Program-made: the position numbers and the translations under genes
The notes under the pieces: model-generated
What the model was told of the DNA's origin: nothing
The model's database searches: none
The model's input: the letters and a program-made list of their open reading frames with translations, nothing else
In this document: positions 36,167 through 45,046 of the stretch, in pieces
Layout of the letters: each line of letters opens with the position of its first letter
Position numbering within the stretch: the first letter of the stretch is position 1
Source of the DNA: Eikenella longinqua
GTDB lineage: Bacteria; Pseudomonadota; Gammaproteobacteria; Burkholderiales; Neisseriaceae
Length of the DNA: 64,000 nt
Assembly: GCF_001648355.1 (NCBI RefSeq)
Contig: NZ_LXSL01000014.1
Span: forward strand, 5,467 to 69,466
Direction of reading: 5' to 3'

Positions 36167-36787
36167 TTATTCCGGCCACAGTTTTTGGAAGGCGCGCACG
36201 GCGGCGGCGGGGTCGGGCGCTTGGGTAACGGCGCTGACCACGGCCAGCGAAGACACGCCGGTGGCGAGCACGGCTGGGGCGTTTTCCAGCGTGATGCCGC
36301 CGATGGCCACGGTGGGCGTGCTGCCGGCCAGTTGCACGTAGCGGCGCAGTTTTTCCAGCCCCTGCGGCTCGGTGGGCATGGCTTTGGTGGCAGTGGCGAA
36401 CACGGCGCCGCAGGCCACGTAGCTGGGGCGCACGGCCAGGGCGCGTGCCATTTCGGCTTCGTCGTGGGTGCTCAGGCCGAGGCGGATGCCGGCGGCGGCG
36501 AGGGAGGGGAAGTCGGCGCTATCCATGTCTTCCTGGCCGAGGTGCACGCCGTAGGCGCCTTCTTCCAGTGCGAGCCGCCAGTGGTCGTTGATGAAGAGCT
36601 GGCTGTTTGAGCCGCGGGCGGCGGCCACGGCGCGGCGCACTTCTTGTCGCAGGGCTTCGCCGCTGAGGGTTTTGCTGCGCAACTGCACGGTGTCGGCGCC
36701 GGCGGCCACCATGCGCGCCACCCAATTGGCATCGGGCACCACGGCGTAGAATTTGAGCGGGCGGGCAATCGGGGGGAAGGGGAGCAT
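36167..36787 (-). CDS. thiE: Thiamine-phosphate synthase
   Basis: 206 residues. The TIM-barrel motifs DTVQLRSKTLSGEALRQEV, LFINDHWRLALEEGAYGVHLGQEDM and YVACGAVFATATK, and the phosphate-binding VAIGGITLENAPAVLATG, match ThiE. It joins the pyrimidine and thiazole moieties to give thiamine phosphate. The usual GxGPxxxTxTK motif appears as ACGAVFATATK, slightly divergent. No TPP riboswitch elements are visible in the 110 bp upstream, and no other thi gene is in the window. Confidence 0.93.
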   Translation of the reverse strand: MLPFPPIARPLKFYAVVPDANWVARMVAAGADTVQLRSKTLSGEALRQEVRRAVAAARGSNSQLFINDHWRLALEEGAYGVHLGQEDMDSADFPSLAAAGIRLGLSTHDEAEMARALAVRPSYVACGAVFATATKAMPTEPQGLEKLRRYVQLAGSTPTVAIGGITLENAPAVLATGVSSLAVVSAVTQAPDPAAAVRAFQKLWPE

Positions 36788-37211
36788 GGCGGGCGGCCTG
36801 TGGGTGGTGGACGGGCGGGTATTATAGCGCAGCGGGAAAGGCTGCGGCGGGTTTGTGAGGGGGAAGGCTACCTGAAAATGTGGGGCTTGGCTTGGTAGGA
36901 ACGCGGCCGGGCGAAGGCAAGATGTTTTTCAGGTAGCCTGTTTGGGAGTTGTATGGTTGGTTTTAAATGCAGTCATCCGAAGGTGGCTGACAATCGAGCC
37001 GTACTGTGCCACCAACTTACGGTAATTTCAACACACAGCCGCCCGAAGGCGGCTGATATAAGGACTACCGCGACATCGACGAGCTGCTGGTTTCAACACA
37101 CAGCCAATTGAAATCAGCTGAAACAGCCAACAGAACTATACCCCATCACCCGCATCCCATACAGGCTACCTGAAAAAATCCAGCCTCCGTTCCGCCGAAA
37201 TCCGAACTTTT
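36788..37211. other. Intergenic region with a CRISPR remnant
   Basis: 424 bp between thiE and tilS: a DUS pair (about 36865-36941), three CRISPR-like repeats (36961-37121) and the tilS terminator pair (37162-37222). No gene is visible. Confidence 0.65.
36961..37121 (-). CRISPR. Decayed CRISPR array: three repeats, two spacers, no cas genes
   Basis: Repeats at 36961-36990, 37026-37056 and 37091-37121 are 30-31 bp and separated by 35- and 34-bp unique spacers. The middle copy contains the palindrome CAGCCGCC-CGAA-GGCGGCTG. On the minus strand it ends TGTGTGTTGAAA, which resembles type I-C repeats. The third copy matches the middle at 24 of 31 positions, the first at 21 of 30, with the changes mainly in the stem for the third. 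The spacing is what a CRISPR would have. No cas gene lies anywhere in the window. Confidence 0.6.
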
Positions 37212-37222
37212 TCAGGTAGCCT
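37162..37222 (-). terminator. DUS-pair hairpin overlapping the end of tilS
   Basis: CAGGCTACCTGAAAAA (37162-37177) and TTTTTCAGGTAGCCTC (about 37207-37222). The right arm contains the tilS stop codon, so the hairpin begins inside the gene. Confidence 0.65.
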
Positions 37223-38540
37223 CTTCCCCTTCACTCCCGTGTGCGGAACCCGCCAAAATAAAGGGCTCCAGCTCTTCCGCCCGCGCCTGCCAGCCGTTTG
37301 GCACGGAGAGTTTGCAATGCGTTTGCAGGTTGGCGGCGGCGAGGCAGCCGTGCTGTTCGTTTGCCCACAGCGGCCACAGCGCGCGCATAAAGGGCGGCAC
37401 TTTTTTCTCTTGCAGCAGGCGGCTGATTTTCTTGCGGCCGTGCGGCAGCGGCAGGATGTCGCCCGGCTCGGGGGTGCGCCAGATACCGCTCTCGGGGCGG
37501 ATCAGGTTTTCAGGTAGCCCGTGCGGGGCGGGCTGCCAGGCGGGTTGGGCAAAGGGTTGGCCGTTTGCCTGCGCATTGGGCACGGCAAACAGGCGGCCGG
37601 CATAGAGGACGGCGCGGCCGCGCGGCAGCGGCCATTCGGCCTGCAAGACGGCGGGGTTGGCCAGCGTGTCGGCAAACTGCCGCACGCCGGCGGCGGAGGG
37701 GCTGCCGAGATGGTGGCGGCGGGCGAAAACATGCAGTTGGTGCGCCTGCCGCAAGGGGCTGAGCTGCCGCCAAGAGGCTACCTGAAAACGGCCGGCGGCA
37801 TCGTATAGGCTGCGGTGTTCGCTTTCGGTGTAGTCGTCGAGCAGCGCCAAATCGCGTTGCAGCTGGCTCACGCTGGAGAGCAGCTGGCTTTGGAGCTTGG
37901 GCATACGCTCCTGCCAGGGCGGCAGGCCATGCCGGCGCAACCAGTTGCGCAGCAGGGTGGTGTCGGCATTGCTGTCGTCTTCCACCCAGGGCAGGCGGTG
38001 CGCGCGGGCATATTCCACCAATTCGGCGCGGGAAACGGCCAGCAGCGGGCGCCACAGGCTGACACGTTCGTTCAGCGCGCGCAGGGCGGGCATGGCGGCG
38101 AGCGCGCGCAGGCCGCCGCCGCGCAGGGCGGCCAGCAGCAGGGTTTCGGCCTGGTCGTCGGCGTGATGCGCCAGGGCGACGGCGTCGGTGCGGCTGCGGG
38201 CGAAGCAGCGGTAGCGTTCGGCGCGGGCGGCGGCTTCCAGCCCGAGCCCGCCAAATTCCACCCGCACGCGTTCCACCCGCAGCGGCACTTGCCACTGTCC
38301 GCACAGTTCGCGGCAAAATGCCGCCCATTCATCGGCGGCGGCATCGAGGCCGTGGTGCACGTGCACTGCGCTCAATTCCAGCGGCAATTCGTTGCGCAGG
38401 CTGCACAAAATATGCAGCAGCACCACGGAATCCACCCCGCCGGAAAAGCCGGCTTCCACGGCAAAACGGCCGGCTTTCTCGGCCGGCCATTGCTGGGCAA
38501 CGAGTTGCCGCAAGGGGTTATTTTTCGGTGTATTTGCCAT
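37212..38540 (-). CDS. tilS: tRNA(Ile)-lysidine synthase
   Basis: 442 residues. The PP-loop reads FSGGVDSVVLLH (about 32-43), followed by VHVHHGLDAAADEWAAFC and the ALAHHADDQAETLLLAALRG segment; the C-terminal TilS domains follow. It converts C34 of tRNA-Ile(CAU) to lysidine, which is essential for reading AUA. The gene overlaps the 3' end of accA by 23 nt, the conserved accA-tilS order. Two DUS copies lie inside (near 37508 and 37783) and a third supplies the end: EEAT and the stop TGA come from AGGCTACCTGA. Confidence 0.94.
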   Translation of the reverse strand: MANTPKNNPLRQLVAQQWPAEKAGRFAVEAGFSGGVDSVVLLHILCSLRNELPLELSAVHVHHGLDAAADEWAAFCRELCGQWQVPLRVERVRVEFGGLGLEAAARAERYRCFARSRTDAVALAHHADDQAETLLLAALRGGGLRALAAMPALRALNERVSLWRPLLAVSRAELVEYARAHRLPWVEDDSNADTTLLRNWLRRHGLPPWQERMPKLQSQLLSSVSQLQRDLALLDDYTESEHRSLYDAAGRFQVASWRQLSPLRQAHQLHVFARRHHLGSPSAAGVRQFADTLANPAVLQAEWPLPRGRAVLYAGRLFAVPNAQANGQPFAQPAWQPAPHGLPENLIRPESGIWRTPEPGDILPLPHGRKKISRLLQEKKVPPFMRALWPLWANEQHGCLAAANLQTHCKLSVPNGWQARAEELEPFILAGSAHGSEGEEAT

Positions 38541-39477
38541 AGGCCATGATGCGGTCGAAACGCTTGGCGAGCAGTTGGTCGATGGGCTGGTGTTCTAAAT
38601 CGTCCAGCTGCTGGCGGATGGTTTTGCGCACGTTGTTCATCACTGCTTCGTAGTCGCGGTGGGCGCCGCCCAGGGGCTCGGGGATGACTTGGTCGATCAG
38701 CTCCAAGGTTTTCAGGCGCTTGGCGGTGATGCCGAGGGCTTGTGCGGCATCGGGGGCTTTTTCGGCGGTTTTCCACAGGATGGAGGCGCAGCCTTCGGGG
38801 GAAATCACGGAATAGGTGGAATATTGCAGCATGTTTACGGCATCGCCCACGGCAATGGCCAGCGCGCCGCCGGAGCCGCCTTCGCCGATTACGGTGCAGA
38901 TTACGGGCACACGCAGGCGGGTGAGCTCGTAGAGGTTGCGGCCGATGGCTTCGGATTGGCCGCGCTCTTCGGCGCCGATGCCGGGGTAGGCGCCGGGGGT
39001 GTCGATGAAGGTGAGCACGGGCAGGCCGAATTTTTCCGCCGTTTGCATCAGGCGCAGGGCTTTGCGGTAGCCTTCGGGGCGGGGCATGCCGAAGTTGCGG
39101 CGGATTTTGGCTTTGGTGTCGCGGCCTTTTTGGTGGCCGACCACTACTACGCTCTGGCCTTCGAATTTGGCCAGGCCGCCCACGATGGCGTGGTCGTCGG
39201 CATAGTGGCGGTCGCCGTGCAGCTCTTCGAAATCGGTGCACAGGGCTTCGATGTAGTCGAGTGTGTAGGGGCGCTGGGGATGGCGGGAAACCTGCATGAT
39301 TTGCGCGGGGGTGAGCTTGGCGAAGATGCTTTTGGTGAGCTCGTTGCTTTTCTTTTGCAGGCGTTCGATTTCTTCGGAAATGTCGAGAACGGAGTCGTTT
39401 TGCACGAAGCGCAGTTCGTCGATTTTTTGCACCAGTTCGGCAATGGGCTGTTCGAAATCGAGAAAAATCTGTTTCAT
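38518..39477 (-). CDS. accA: Acetyl-CoA carboxylase carboxyltransferase subunit alpha
   Basis: 319 residues from the ATG at 39475-39477 (MKQIFLDFEQPIAELVQKI); the upstream extension is not supported. AccA motifs include HPQRPYTLDYIEALCTDFEELHGDR, GRDTKAKIRRNFGMPRPEGYRKALR, FIDTPGAYPGIGAEERGQSEAI and GEGGSGGALAIAVGD. With AccD it transfers carboxyl from biotin to acetyl-CoA, the first step of fatty-acid synthesis. It is the first gene of a two-gene unit with tilS. Confidence 0.97.
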   Translation of the reverse strand: MKQIFLDFEQPIAELVQKIDELRFVQNDSVLDISEEIERLQKKSNELTKSIFAKLTPAQIMQVSRHPQRPYTLDYIEALCTDFEELHGDRHYADDHAIVGGLAKFEGQSVVVVGHQKGRDTKAKIRRNFGMPRPEGYRKALRLMQTAEKFGLPVLTFIDTPGAYPGIGAEERGQSEAIGRNLYELTRLRVPVICTVIGEGGSGGALAIAVGDAVNMLQYSTYSVISPEGCASILWKTAEKAPDAAQALGITAKRLKTLELIDQVIPEPLGGAHRDYEAVMNNVRKTIRQQLDDLEHQPIDQLLAKRFDRIMAYGKYTEK

Positions 39478-39843
39478 GGGTTTGTTTCCTTGTTTGCGGC
39501 AGCCGGCTGTGTGGGCGCGGCGGCGAAACATGCTCCGGCGGCGGGGCGCGGCGGGAGGCGTTTCTTAACATGATTTAGCCGTATAAACCGCCGCAATGAT
39601 ACGCTAAGATGCGCGGTTTGTGCAGCTATTGCTGCTGATTTTTCGATATATGGGGTGGTTTCAGGCGGCCTCTTGCGGGGCTAACTATTTTGTTGTGCTT
39701 GGGCTTTTGCTAAATTTTGTTATGCGGTGGCATCAAGAGCGGCGGCTCGAAATTTTTCAGGTAGCCTGTGTGGTGCGGCAGGGGATGTAAACAATACGAC
39801 AGGCTACCTGAAAAAGTTTTCAGGTAGCCTGTGTGGGTTTGGG
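39478..39843. other. Intergenic region between accA and ntrX
   Basis: 366 bp with no gene visible; the accA promoter should be in the left part. The right part has three DUS copies (39754-39766, 39801-39812, 39818-39830) and a GGCGGCC variant near 39664. Confidence 0.55.
39801..39833 (-). terminator. Compact DUS-pair hairpin after ntrX
   Basis: CAGGCTACCTGAAAA and TTTTCAGGTAGCCTG are separated by 2 nt (39800-39831), 11 nt beyond the ntrX stop; this should end the def-to-ntrX transcript. Confidence 0.75.
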
Positions 39844-41118
39844 CTATTTGCTGTCGCTGCTGCCGCGACGTGAAAACTGGATGCCGAGCTGTTTGAGCTT
39901 GCGGTAGAGGTGGGTGCGCTCGAGCCCGACTTTCTGCGCCACTTTGCTCATGTTGTGGCCTTCTTGGGCAATATGGTATTCGAAATAGCGCCGCTCCAGG
40001 TCTTCGCGCAGCTCGCGCAGGGGCAGGTCGAAGTTGAAGCCGCCCACGAGCTCGGAGGGTTGGCTGGGGGCAAACTGGCTGAGCACGGCCTGCACGTTTT
40101 CCAGGCCGATTTCTTTGCTCTCGGCGGTGAGCATGATGCTTTTCACCACGCTGCGCAGCTGCTCGAAATTGCCGGGCCAGTCGTATTGGCGCAGGGCGTT
40201 GAGTGCGGCGGTATTGAATTTGACGGCGGTTTTGCGGCTCTCGGAAAATTCCTGAATCAGCTGTTCCACCAGAAAGACGATGTCTTCCGGCTGGCTGCGC
40301 AGCGGGGGGATGCTGACCATGATGGTGGAGAGGCTGTTGAGCAGGCGGCTGTCGTAATCCGGGCTGGTGAGCAGGTCTTGCACGGGCTGGCTGCAGGCGC
40401 AGATGATGCGCACGTTGTAGCGGTCGGCCTTGCCGAGCAGGAAGAGGATACCTTGCTGGATGCTTTTGCCGTATTGGGCGATGTCGCCTAAGTAGAGCAC
40501 GCCGTTGCTGGCTTTTTGCAGCAACTCGATGGGGCTGCTGCTGATCTGCTCGATTTTGCTGGGCTCCACCCAGGGGGCGTTGCCGGTTTGGAAGTAGTGC
40601 GCCACCATTTCGAAGGGGGAGCCGGGCTCGCCGGCCAAGAGCACGGGGGCTTGGGTGCGGGCGGCGCGTTCGAGCTGCTGGTTGAGCTGTTTGACGGCCT
40701 CGCTGGTGCCGAGTTTGTCCAGCGACATGGTGGAGGCGGCCTGCATGGCGCTGTGCTTGAAGGCGCGTTCTACGGCGGCCAAGAGCTTTTGCAGGGCGAT
40801 GGGCTTTTCCAAGAAATCCAGCGCGCCGATTTTGGTGGCTTCCACGGCGGTGTCAATGCTGGCGTGGCCGCTCATCATCACCACGGGCATGTTGAGCTGG
40901 CCGGATTTGGCCCACTCCTTCAGAAGTGTAATGCCGTCGCAATCGGGCATCCAGATATCCAGCAGCACCATGGTGGGGCGGGTCTGGTTTCGCAGTTGGC
41001 GGGCTTCTTCGGCGTTTTCGGCCAAGGTAACCGAATAGCCTTCGTCTTGCAGGATTTCCGACAGCAAATCGCGGATGCCCACTTCGTCATCGACAATCAA
41101 AATATCACTGCTGCGCAT
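39844..41118 (-). CDS. ntrX: NtrX-type response regulator with degenerate AAA+ domain
   Basis: 424 residues. The receiver domain (ILIVDDEVGIRDLLSEIL, phospho-acceptor Asp54 in LLDIWMPDCDG) is intact. The middle AAA+ domain is worn: the Walker A position reads GEPGSPFE instead of GESGTGKE, and no GAFTGA loop for sigma-54 contact is present between residues ~165 and 215. The C-terminal Fis-type HTH is intact (SKVAQKVGLERTHLYRKLKQLG). It probably binds DNA and responds to NtrY without remodelling sigma-54 polymerase. In Neisseria NtrYX governs respiratory genes. It overlaps ntrY by 14 nt at its start. Confidence 0.9.
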   Translation of the reverse strand: MRSSDILIVDDEVGIRDLLSEILQDEGYSVTLAENAEEARQLRNQTRPTMVLLDIWMPDCDGITLLKEWAKSGQLNMPVVMMSGHASIDTAVEATKIGALDFLEKPIALQKLLAAVERAFKHSAMQAASTMSLDKLGTSEAVKQLNQQLERAARTQAPVLLAGEPGSPFEMVAHYFQTGNAPWVEPSKIEQISSSPIELLQKASNGVLYLGDIAQYGKSIQQGILFLLGKADRYNVRIICACSQPVQDLLTSPDYDSRLLNSLSTIMVSIPPLRSQPEDIVFLVEQLIQEFSESRKTAVKFNTAALNALRQYDWPGNFEQLRSVVKSIMLTAESKEIGLENVQAVLSQFAPSQPSELVGGFNFDLPLRELREDLERRYFEYHIAQEGHNMSKVAQKVGLERTHLYRKLKQLGIQFSRRGSSDSK

Positions 41119-43219
41119 CGTTTTCCATCAGTAGGGGTAAAGTAATTTTCACACAGGCGCCGCCTTCGGGGCGGTTGGCCAGCGATATGCGGCCGTTGTG
41201 TTCGTCTATGATTTTTTTCACCACGGGCAAACCGAGGCCGGTGCCGCCGGGTTTGTCGGTGATATAGGGTTCGAAGGCTTGGCGGAGCATGTCTTCGCTA
41301 AAACTTTTTCCGTTATTGCAGATGGTTAGGACGATTTTCCCGTCTTCTACTTCGGTGGCGACGCCAACTTTCGGCTGCTCGTCGGCAGCGGCGGCTTCGG
41401 CGGCGTTTTTCAGGATGTTGTGCAAAACCTGCCGCATAGCGCCAGCATCTGCTTCGATTACGGCTTCTATATTACTGAAATCGGCGCTAAATGTACAATT
41501 TGAGCCTTCATACAGCACCAGAATTTCTTCGATTAGGCGGTGCAAATCGATTTTTTCCAGCTTGAGTTTGGGGGCTTTGGCGTAGTTGCGGAAGGCTTCG
41601 ACCATGTCTTTCATGGCGGCCACTTGGTTGATGATGGTGTCGGTGGCGCGCGCGAGCATAGCGGCGTCTTTGCTGCCGAGCTTGCCGCCGAGTTTCCAGG
41701 CCAGTCGTTCGGCGGAGAGCTGGATGGGGGTGAGCGGGTTGCGGATTTCGTGCGCCAGGCGTTGTGCCACTTCGCCCCAGGCGGCTTCTTTCTGCGCCTG
41801 CACTAGTGCGGTGACGTCGTCGAACACGAGCACGGTGCCGGCGCCGTTGTCTTCGGGCAGGGGGGTGGCTTTGCCCAGTAGGATGCGCGATTCGTCGGGG
41901 GCGGCGTAGGTGAGCTGCACGGGTTTGCTGCTCTTGGCGGTGTCGAGGATGGCGAGCAGGGCTTGTGCGGCCAGCGCGGGGGCGACGCCCAGATGCTGCC
42001 ATTCGTGGAGGTTGCGCTCGCGGCAGGGCTCCAGGTTGAGCATGAGGATGTGTTCGGCGCTGCTGTTGTAGGTTTTCAGGTAGCCTTTTTCGTCGAGGGT
42101 GAGCACGCCGCTGGTGAGGCTGGAGAGTACGCATTCAAGATAATGGCGGGCAGCTTCTTGTCGACTGTATGAGGTGTTGAGCTCGGCGGTCATGTGGTTG
42201 AACAGGGTGGTGAGGCGGCCGAGCTCGTCGTTGCGGTATACGGCGAGCTGCTGGGAATAGTCGCCCTGCGCCACGGAGCGGGCGCCGGCGGCTAGGGAGA
42301 GGATCGGCGCGGTGAAGCGTTGGGCGAAATAGAGGGCGATCACGAGCGCGAGCAGGATGGCCAGCAGGGTGGCCATCAGCAGGGTGAAGAGGAAGAAGGT
42401 TTGCAGGCCTTGTTTGGCATAGCTGATTTCGGCATAGCGGGCGCGGGCGGCTTCAATCAGGGTGGCGTCGTCGGCCACCTGTTTTTGCACGGGCTGGCGG
42501 AAGAAGAGGATGTAGTGTTGGCCGTGCAGCTCGGGCAGGGCGAGCCAGCCTTGGGCATAGAGCGTGTTGCTTACGCTGGCCAGGCTGCGGGCGGTGCCGG
42601 TGCTTTGCACTTCTTTGAGGATGTCTTGGGTGAGTTCGGGCTGGGGCAGGGTGTCGGCGCCGGACTGGCGGTATTCGGCGGCAGGGGACATGTTTTGCGT
42701 GTCGAACAGCGCCAGCTGGGCGAAACCGCTGTTTTCGGCCAGCTGGCCCAATGCTTGGCGCGCGTCTTGTTGCAGCGACATTTCGCCGATTAAGGCTACC
42801 TGAATTCCGGCGGCCTTGCGCACGGAAGTATCCAGCGCCAAATCCAGCGCCGATTTGCTCAGACTCAGGCTGCGCTCCAGCGCTTCTTCGGTTTCGTTGC
42901 CAAACCAGGAATTGATGCTGTGCGAAATAAACTGCGCTGACACGCCGAATAAGAACAGGCCGGGCAAAATCGCCACCAGCATAAACATCAGCGCCAGGCG
43001 GGTGGCAATTTGCGAGCCGAACACCCGTTGGCGCCGGCTGTGCCACAGTTTCCACAGCTGGGAAATCAGGATGGTGAGCAGAATGCCCAAAAGGGCGGCG
43101 CTGAAGGTGAGAATCCACCAGAAATACTGCGCCAGCTTGCTGGCGTGGCCGGTGGCGAGCGCCAACACATACAGAGCCAGTATGCCCAGAACCGCAATGA
43201 AAATCAGCAGACGGCGCAT
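41105..43219 (-). CDS. ntrY: NtrY-type sensor histidine kinase
   Basis: 704 residues. Three N-terminal membrane helices, a periplasmic part, a fourth helix (FFLFTLLMATLLAILLALVIAL), a HAMP segment, a PAS domain (GVLTLDEKGYLKTYNSSAEHIL), the HisKA motif QRLAHEIRNPLTPIQLSAERL and the ATPase with GGTGLGLPVVKKIIDEHNG. It autophosphorylates on the His of AHEIRNP and passes phosphate to NtrX. One DUS (near 42072) encodes GYLK in the PAS domain, another (near 42797) lies in the periplasmic part. It lies 11 nt after the DUF4390 gene and overlaps ntrX. Confidence 0.95.
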   Translation of the reverse strand: MRRLLIFIAVLGILALYVLALATGHASKLAQYFWWILTFSAALLGILLTILISQLWKLWHSRRQRVFGSQIATRLALMFMLVAILPGLFLFGVSAQFISHSINSWFGNETEEALERSLSLSKSALDLALDTSVRKAAGIQVALIGEMSLQQDARQALGQLAENSGFAQLALFDTQNMSPAAEYRQSGADTLPQPELTQDILKEVQSTGTARSLASVSNTLYAQGWLALPELHGQHYILFFRQPVQKQVADDATLIEAARARYAEISYAKQGLQTFFLFTLLMATLLAILLALVIALYFAQRFTAPILSLAAGARSVAQGDYSQQLAVYRNDELGRLTTLFNHMTAELNTSYSRQEAARHYLECVLSSLTSGVLTLDEKGYLKTYNSSAEHILMLNLEPCRERNLHEWQHLGVAPALAAQALLAILDTAKSSKPVQLTYAAPDESRILLGKATPLPEDNGAGTVLVFDDVTALVQAQKEAAWGEVAQRLAHEIRNPLTPIQLSAERLAWKLGGKLGSKDAAMLARATDTIINQVAAMKDMVEAFRNYAKAPKLKLEKIDLHRLIEEILVLYEGSNCTFSADFSNIEAVIEADAGAMRQVLHNILKNAAEAAAADEQPKVGVATEVEDGKIVLTICNNGKSFSEDMLRQAFEPYITDKPGGTGLGLPVVKKIIDEHNGRISLANRPEGGACVKITLPLLMENDAQQ

Positions 43220-43230
43220 CGTTTCCCCTT

Positions 43231-43824
43231 CTACTGGCTGATGAGCAACTTGCGCCAGCCGGAATCAATCTGCCAGCTCTTGGAAGTTTCACCGTTGATT
43301 TGGAACGGGCGGGGCAAATCGCTGATGCTCAGGCTCAGGCGCACATCGGCGGCCACCTCGGCAGGCGCGGTGCCGGAGAGCACACCTTTATCGAGCACCT
43401 GCCAGTTGGCTACTGCGCCAACGGCCCTCAGGGCGGTGGGCAGGGTACCGTATTCGGTGGAAAAGGTGCCCACGCTCACGCGGTAGCGGTTGGTGAGCGG
43501 GTGGTAGGCCAGCTTATAGTTGATGGTTTGCGGGGAACCGACCAGCTGGCCGAGCCGCCAGCGGTAGGCGGCCAGCGTGGGCGATTGCAGGCGGTAGCTC
43601 AGTTGGAAGTTGAGCGGCACGCCTTGCTTGAGGGCTACCTGAAGCTGCTCGGGCAGCTCGGTTTGAAAGCGGCTGTTCACCGACAGGCGGCCATCTGCCG
43701 TGAGTGTGGCGGTGGAGCGGGTGGCGCTGATGCCGTCTGCCTGTGCGCCCACGGTTGCGAGAGCCAGCAGGCAGCAGGCCAGCAGGCTAAGCAGTTTTGT
43801 CGATAAGCGCGTAATAGAAGCCAT
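43231..43824 (-). CDS. Secreted DUF4390-domain protein
   Basis: 197 residues from the ATG at 43822-43824, which lies within the 3' end of rsmB (38-nt overlap). A signal peptide (LLSLLACCLLALATVGAQAD) leads to a beta-rich domain with NSRFQTELPEQLQVALKQGVPLNFQL, YHPLTNRYRVSVG and LKQGVPL-type features of DUF4390, a family of unknown function linked to ntrY in betaproteobacteria. It is probably periplasmic and may assist the sensor kinase, which is inferred only from gene order. A DUS near 43640 lies in the gene. Confidence 0.82.
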   Translation of the reverse strand: MASITRLSTKLLSLLACCLLALATVGAQADGISATRSTATLTADGRLSVNSRFQTELPEQLQVALKQGVPLNFQLSYRLQSPTLAAYRWRLGQLVGSPQTINYKLAYHPLTNRYRVSVGTFSTEYGTLPTALRAVGAVANWQVLDKGVLSGTAPAEVAADVRLSLSISDLPRPFQINGETSKSWQIDSGWRKLLISQ

Positions 43825-45046
43825 CTTGATGCGGATTGGGTAATAGGGTTTCGCTGCGCCGGCAGGAGGCGTCGGCGTGGCGTTGCAAAAAGGCTTGCAG
43901 CTGGCTGCCGTTTTCTTCGTGAAACAGCGAGCAGGTGGAAAACAGCATGCGGCCGCCGGGCTTGAGCGTTTGCCACAGGGCGTCGAGCAGGCCGGCCTGC
44001 TGGGCGGCGGTGTTGGCGGCATCCTGCTCCCGGCGCAGCCATTTGATGTCGGGGTGGCGGCGCACCACGCCGGAGGCGGTGCAGGGCACGTCGGCCAAAA
44101 CGGCGTTGAACGGCGAACCATCATAACACGAAGCCCATTGCCGTGCGTCGGCGGCGTGGGTTTCGGCGTGCAAGCCGAGCCGCTTGAGGTTGTCGCGCAC
44201 TTGTTGCAGGCGTTCGGGGGCGATGTCGAGGGCGGTGAGCTGGCAGTCTGCCCATTCGAGCAGGTGGCCGCTTTTGCCGCCGGGTGCGGCGCAGGCATCG
44301 AGCACGCGTTCGCCGGGCTGCACGTTGAGCCAGGCGGCGGCCTGTTGCGCGCCCCAATCTTGCATGGATATGGCGCCTTCGGCAAACAGGGGCAGGGCGG
44401 ATACGGGCACGGGCACGGCAAGCATGACGGCATGGCTGCCGAGGATTTCGCCTTGCATGTCTTGCGCGGCCAGGATTTTCAGGTAGCCTTCCGCGGTGGT
44501 GTAGCGGCGGTTTATGCGCAGGGTCATGGGTGGGCGGCTGTTGAAGGCTTCGGTGATTTGCTGCCAGTGGCCGGGGTAGTCTTGCTGCAGGCGGGCGAGC
44601 CACCAGCCGGGCAGGTTGTGGCGGCCTTCGGGGCTTTGCCGGGCTTGCTGCATGAGGCTGTCGCGCTCGCGCAGGAAGCGGCGCAGCAGGGCGTTGGTGA
44701 GGGCTTTGTATTGGCCTTTGCCGATTTTGCCGGCGGCGCGCACGGCTTCGTTGACCACGGCGTGGGCGGCGTTGCGGCTGTAGGCGAGCTGGTAGAGCGC
44801 CACCAGTATCAGGCTACGGATGTCGGCGCGGGGCAGGGGTTTGTTGAGCATGAGGCCGAGCAGGGCGCGTAGGCTACCTGAAAAACGCTGGCAGCCGTAG
44901 GCGATGTCTTGCAGGGCGCCGCGTTCTTGCGGGGTGAGTTGCGGGTGGGCGTGCCAGATTTCGGCCAGCACGTCGGAGAGGTTGCGGCCGGCTTCGACGG
45001 CGGCCACGCTGTGGGCGGCGAGGGTTTGGACGTTGGCTAGGCTCAT
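43787..45046 (-). CDS. rsmB: 16S rRNA (cytosine(967)-C(5))-methyltransferase RsmB
   Basis: 419 residues. An N-terminal NusB-like RNA-binding domain (residues ~1-140) is followed by the methyltransferase: SMQDWGAQQAAAWLNVQPGERVLDACAAPGGKSGHLLEW (SAM motif) and DVPCTASGVVRRHPDIKW with the catalytic Cys of the PC motif, and FSTCSLFHEENG with the second Cys. It makes m5C967 in 16S rRNA. Two DUS copies are inside (near 44478, encoding GYLKI, and near 44872, encoding CQRFSGSL). The start overlaps the fmt stop by 4 nt (ATGA). Confidence 0.96.
   Translation of the reverse strand: MSLANVQTLAAHSVAAVEAGRNLSDVLAEIWHAHPQLTPQERGALQDIAYGCQRFSGSLRALLGLMLNKPLPRADIRSLILVALYQLAYSRNAAHAVVNEAVRAAGKIGKGQYKALTNALLRRFLRERDSLMQQARQSPEGRHNLPGWWLARLQQDYPGHWQQITEAFNSRPPMTLRINRRYTTAEGYLKILAAQDMQGEILGSHAVMLAVPVPVSALPLFAEGAISMQDWGAQQAAAWLNVQPGERVLDACAAPGGKSGHLLEWADCQLTALDIAPERLQQVRDNLKRLGLHAETHAADARQWASCYDGSPFNAVLADVPCTASGVVRRHPDIKWLRREQDAANTAAQQAGLLDALWQTLKPGGRMLFSTCSLFHEENGSQLQAFLQRHADASCRRSETLLPNPHQDGFYYALIDKTA

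Noticed and set aside
36788..36900. Possible TPP riboswitch upstream of thiE
   Set aside because: The conserved THI-box words are not present.
43231..44433. 400-residue version of the DUF4390 protein
   Set aside because: The first 200 residues are an out-of-frame reading of rsmB; the signal peptide starts at the ATG at 43822-43824.
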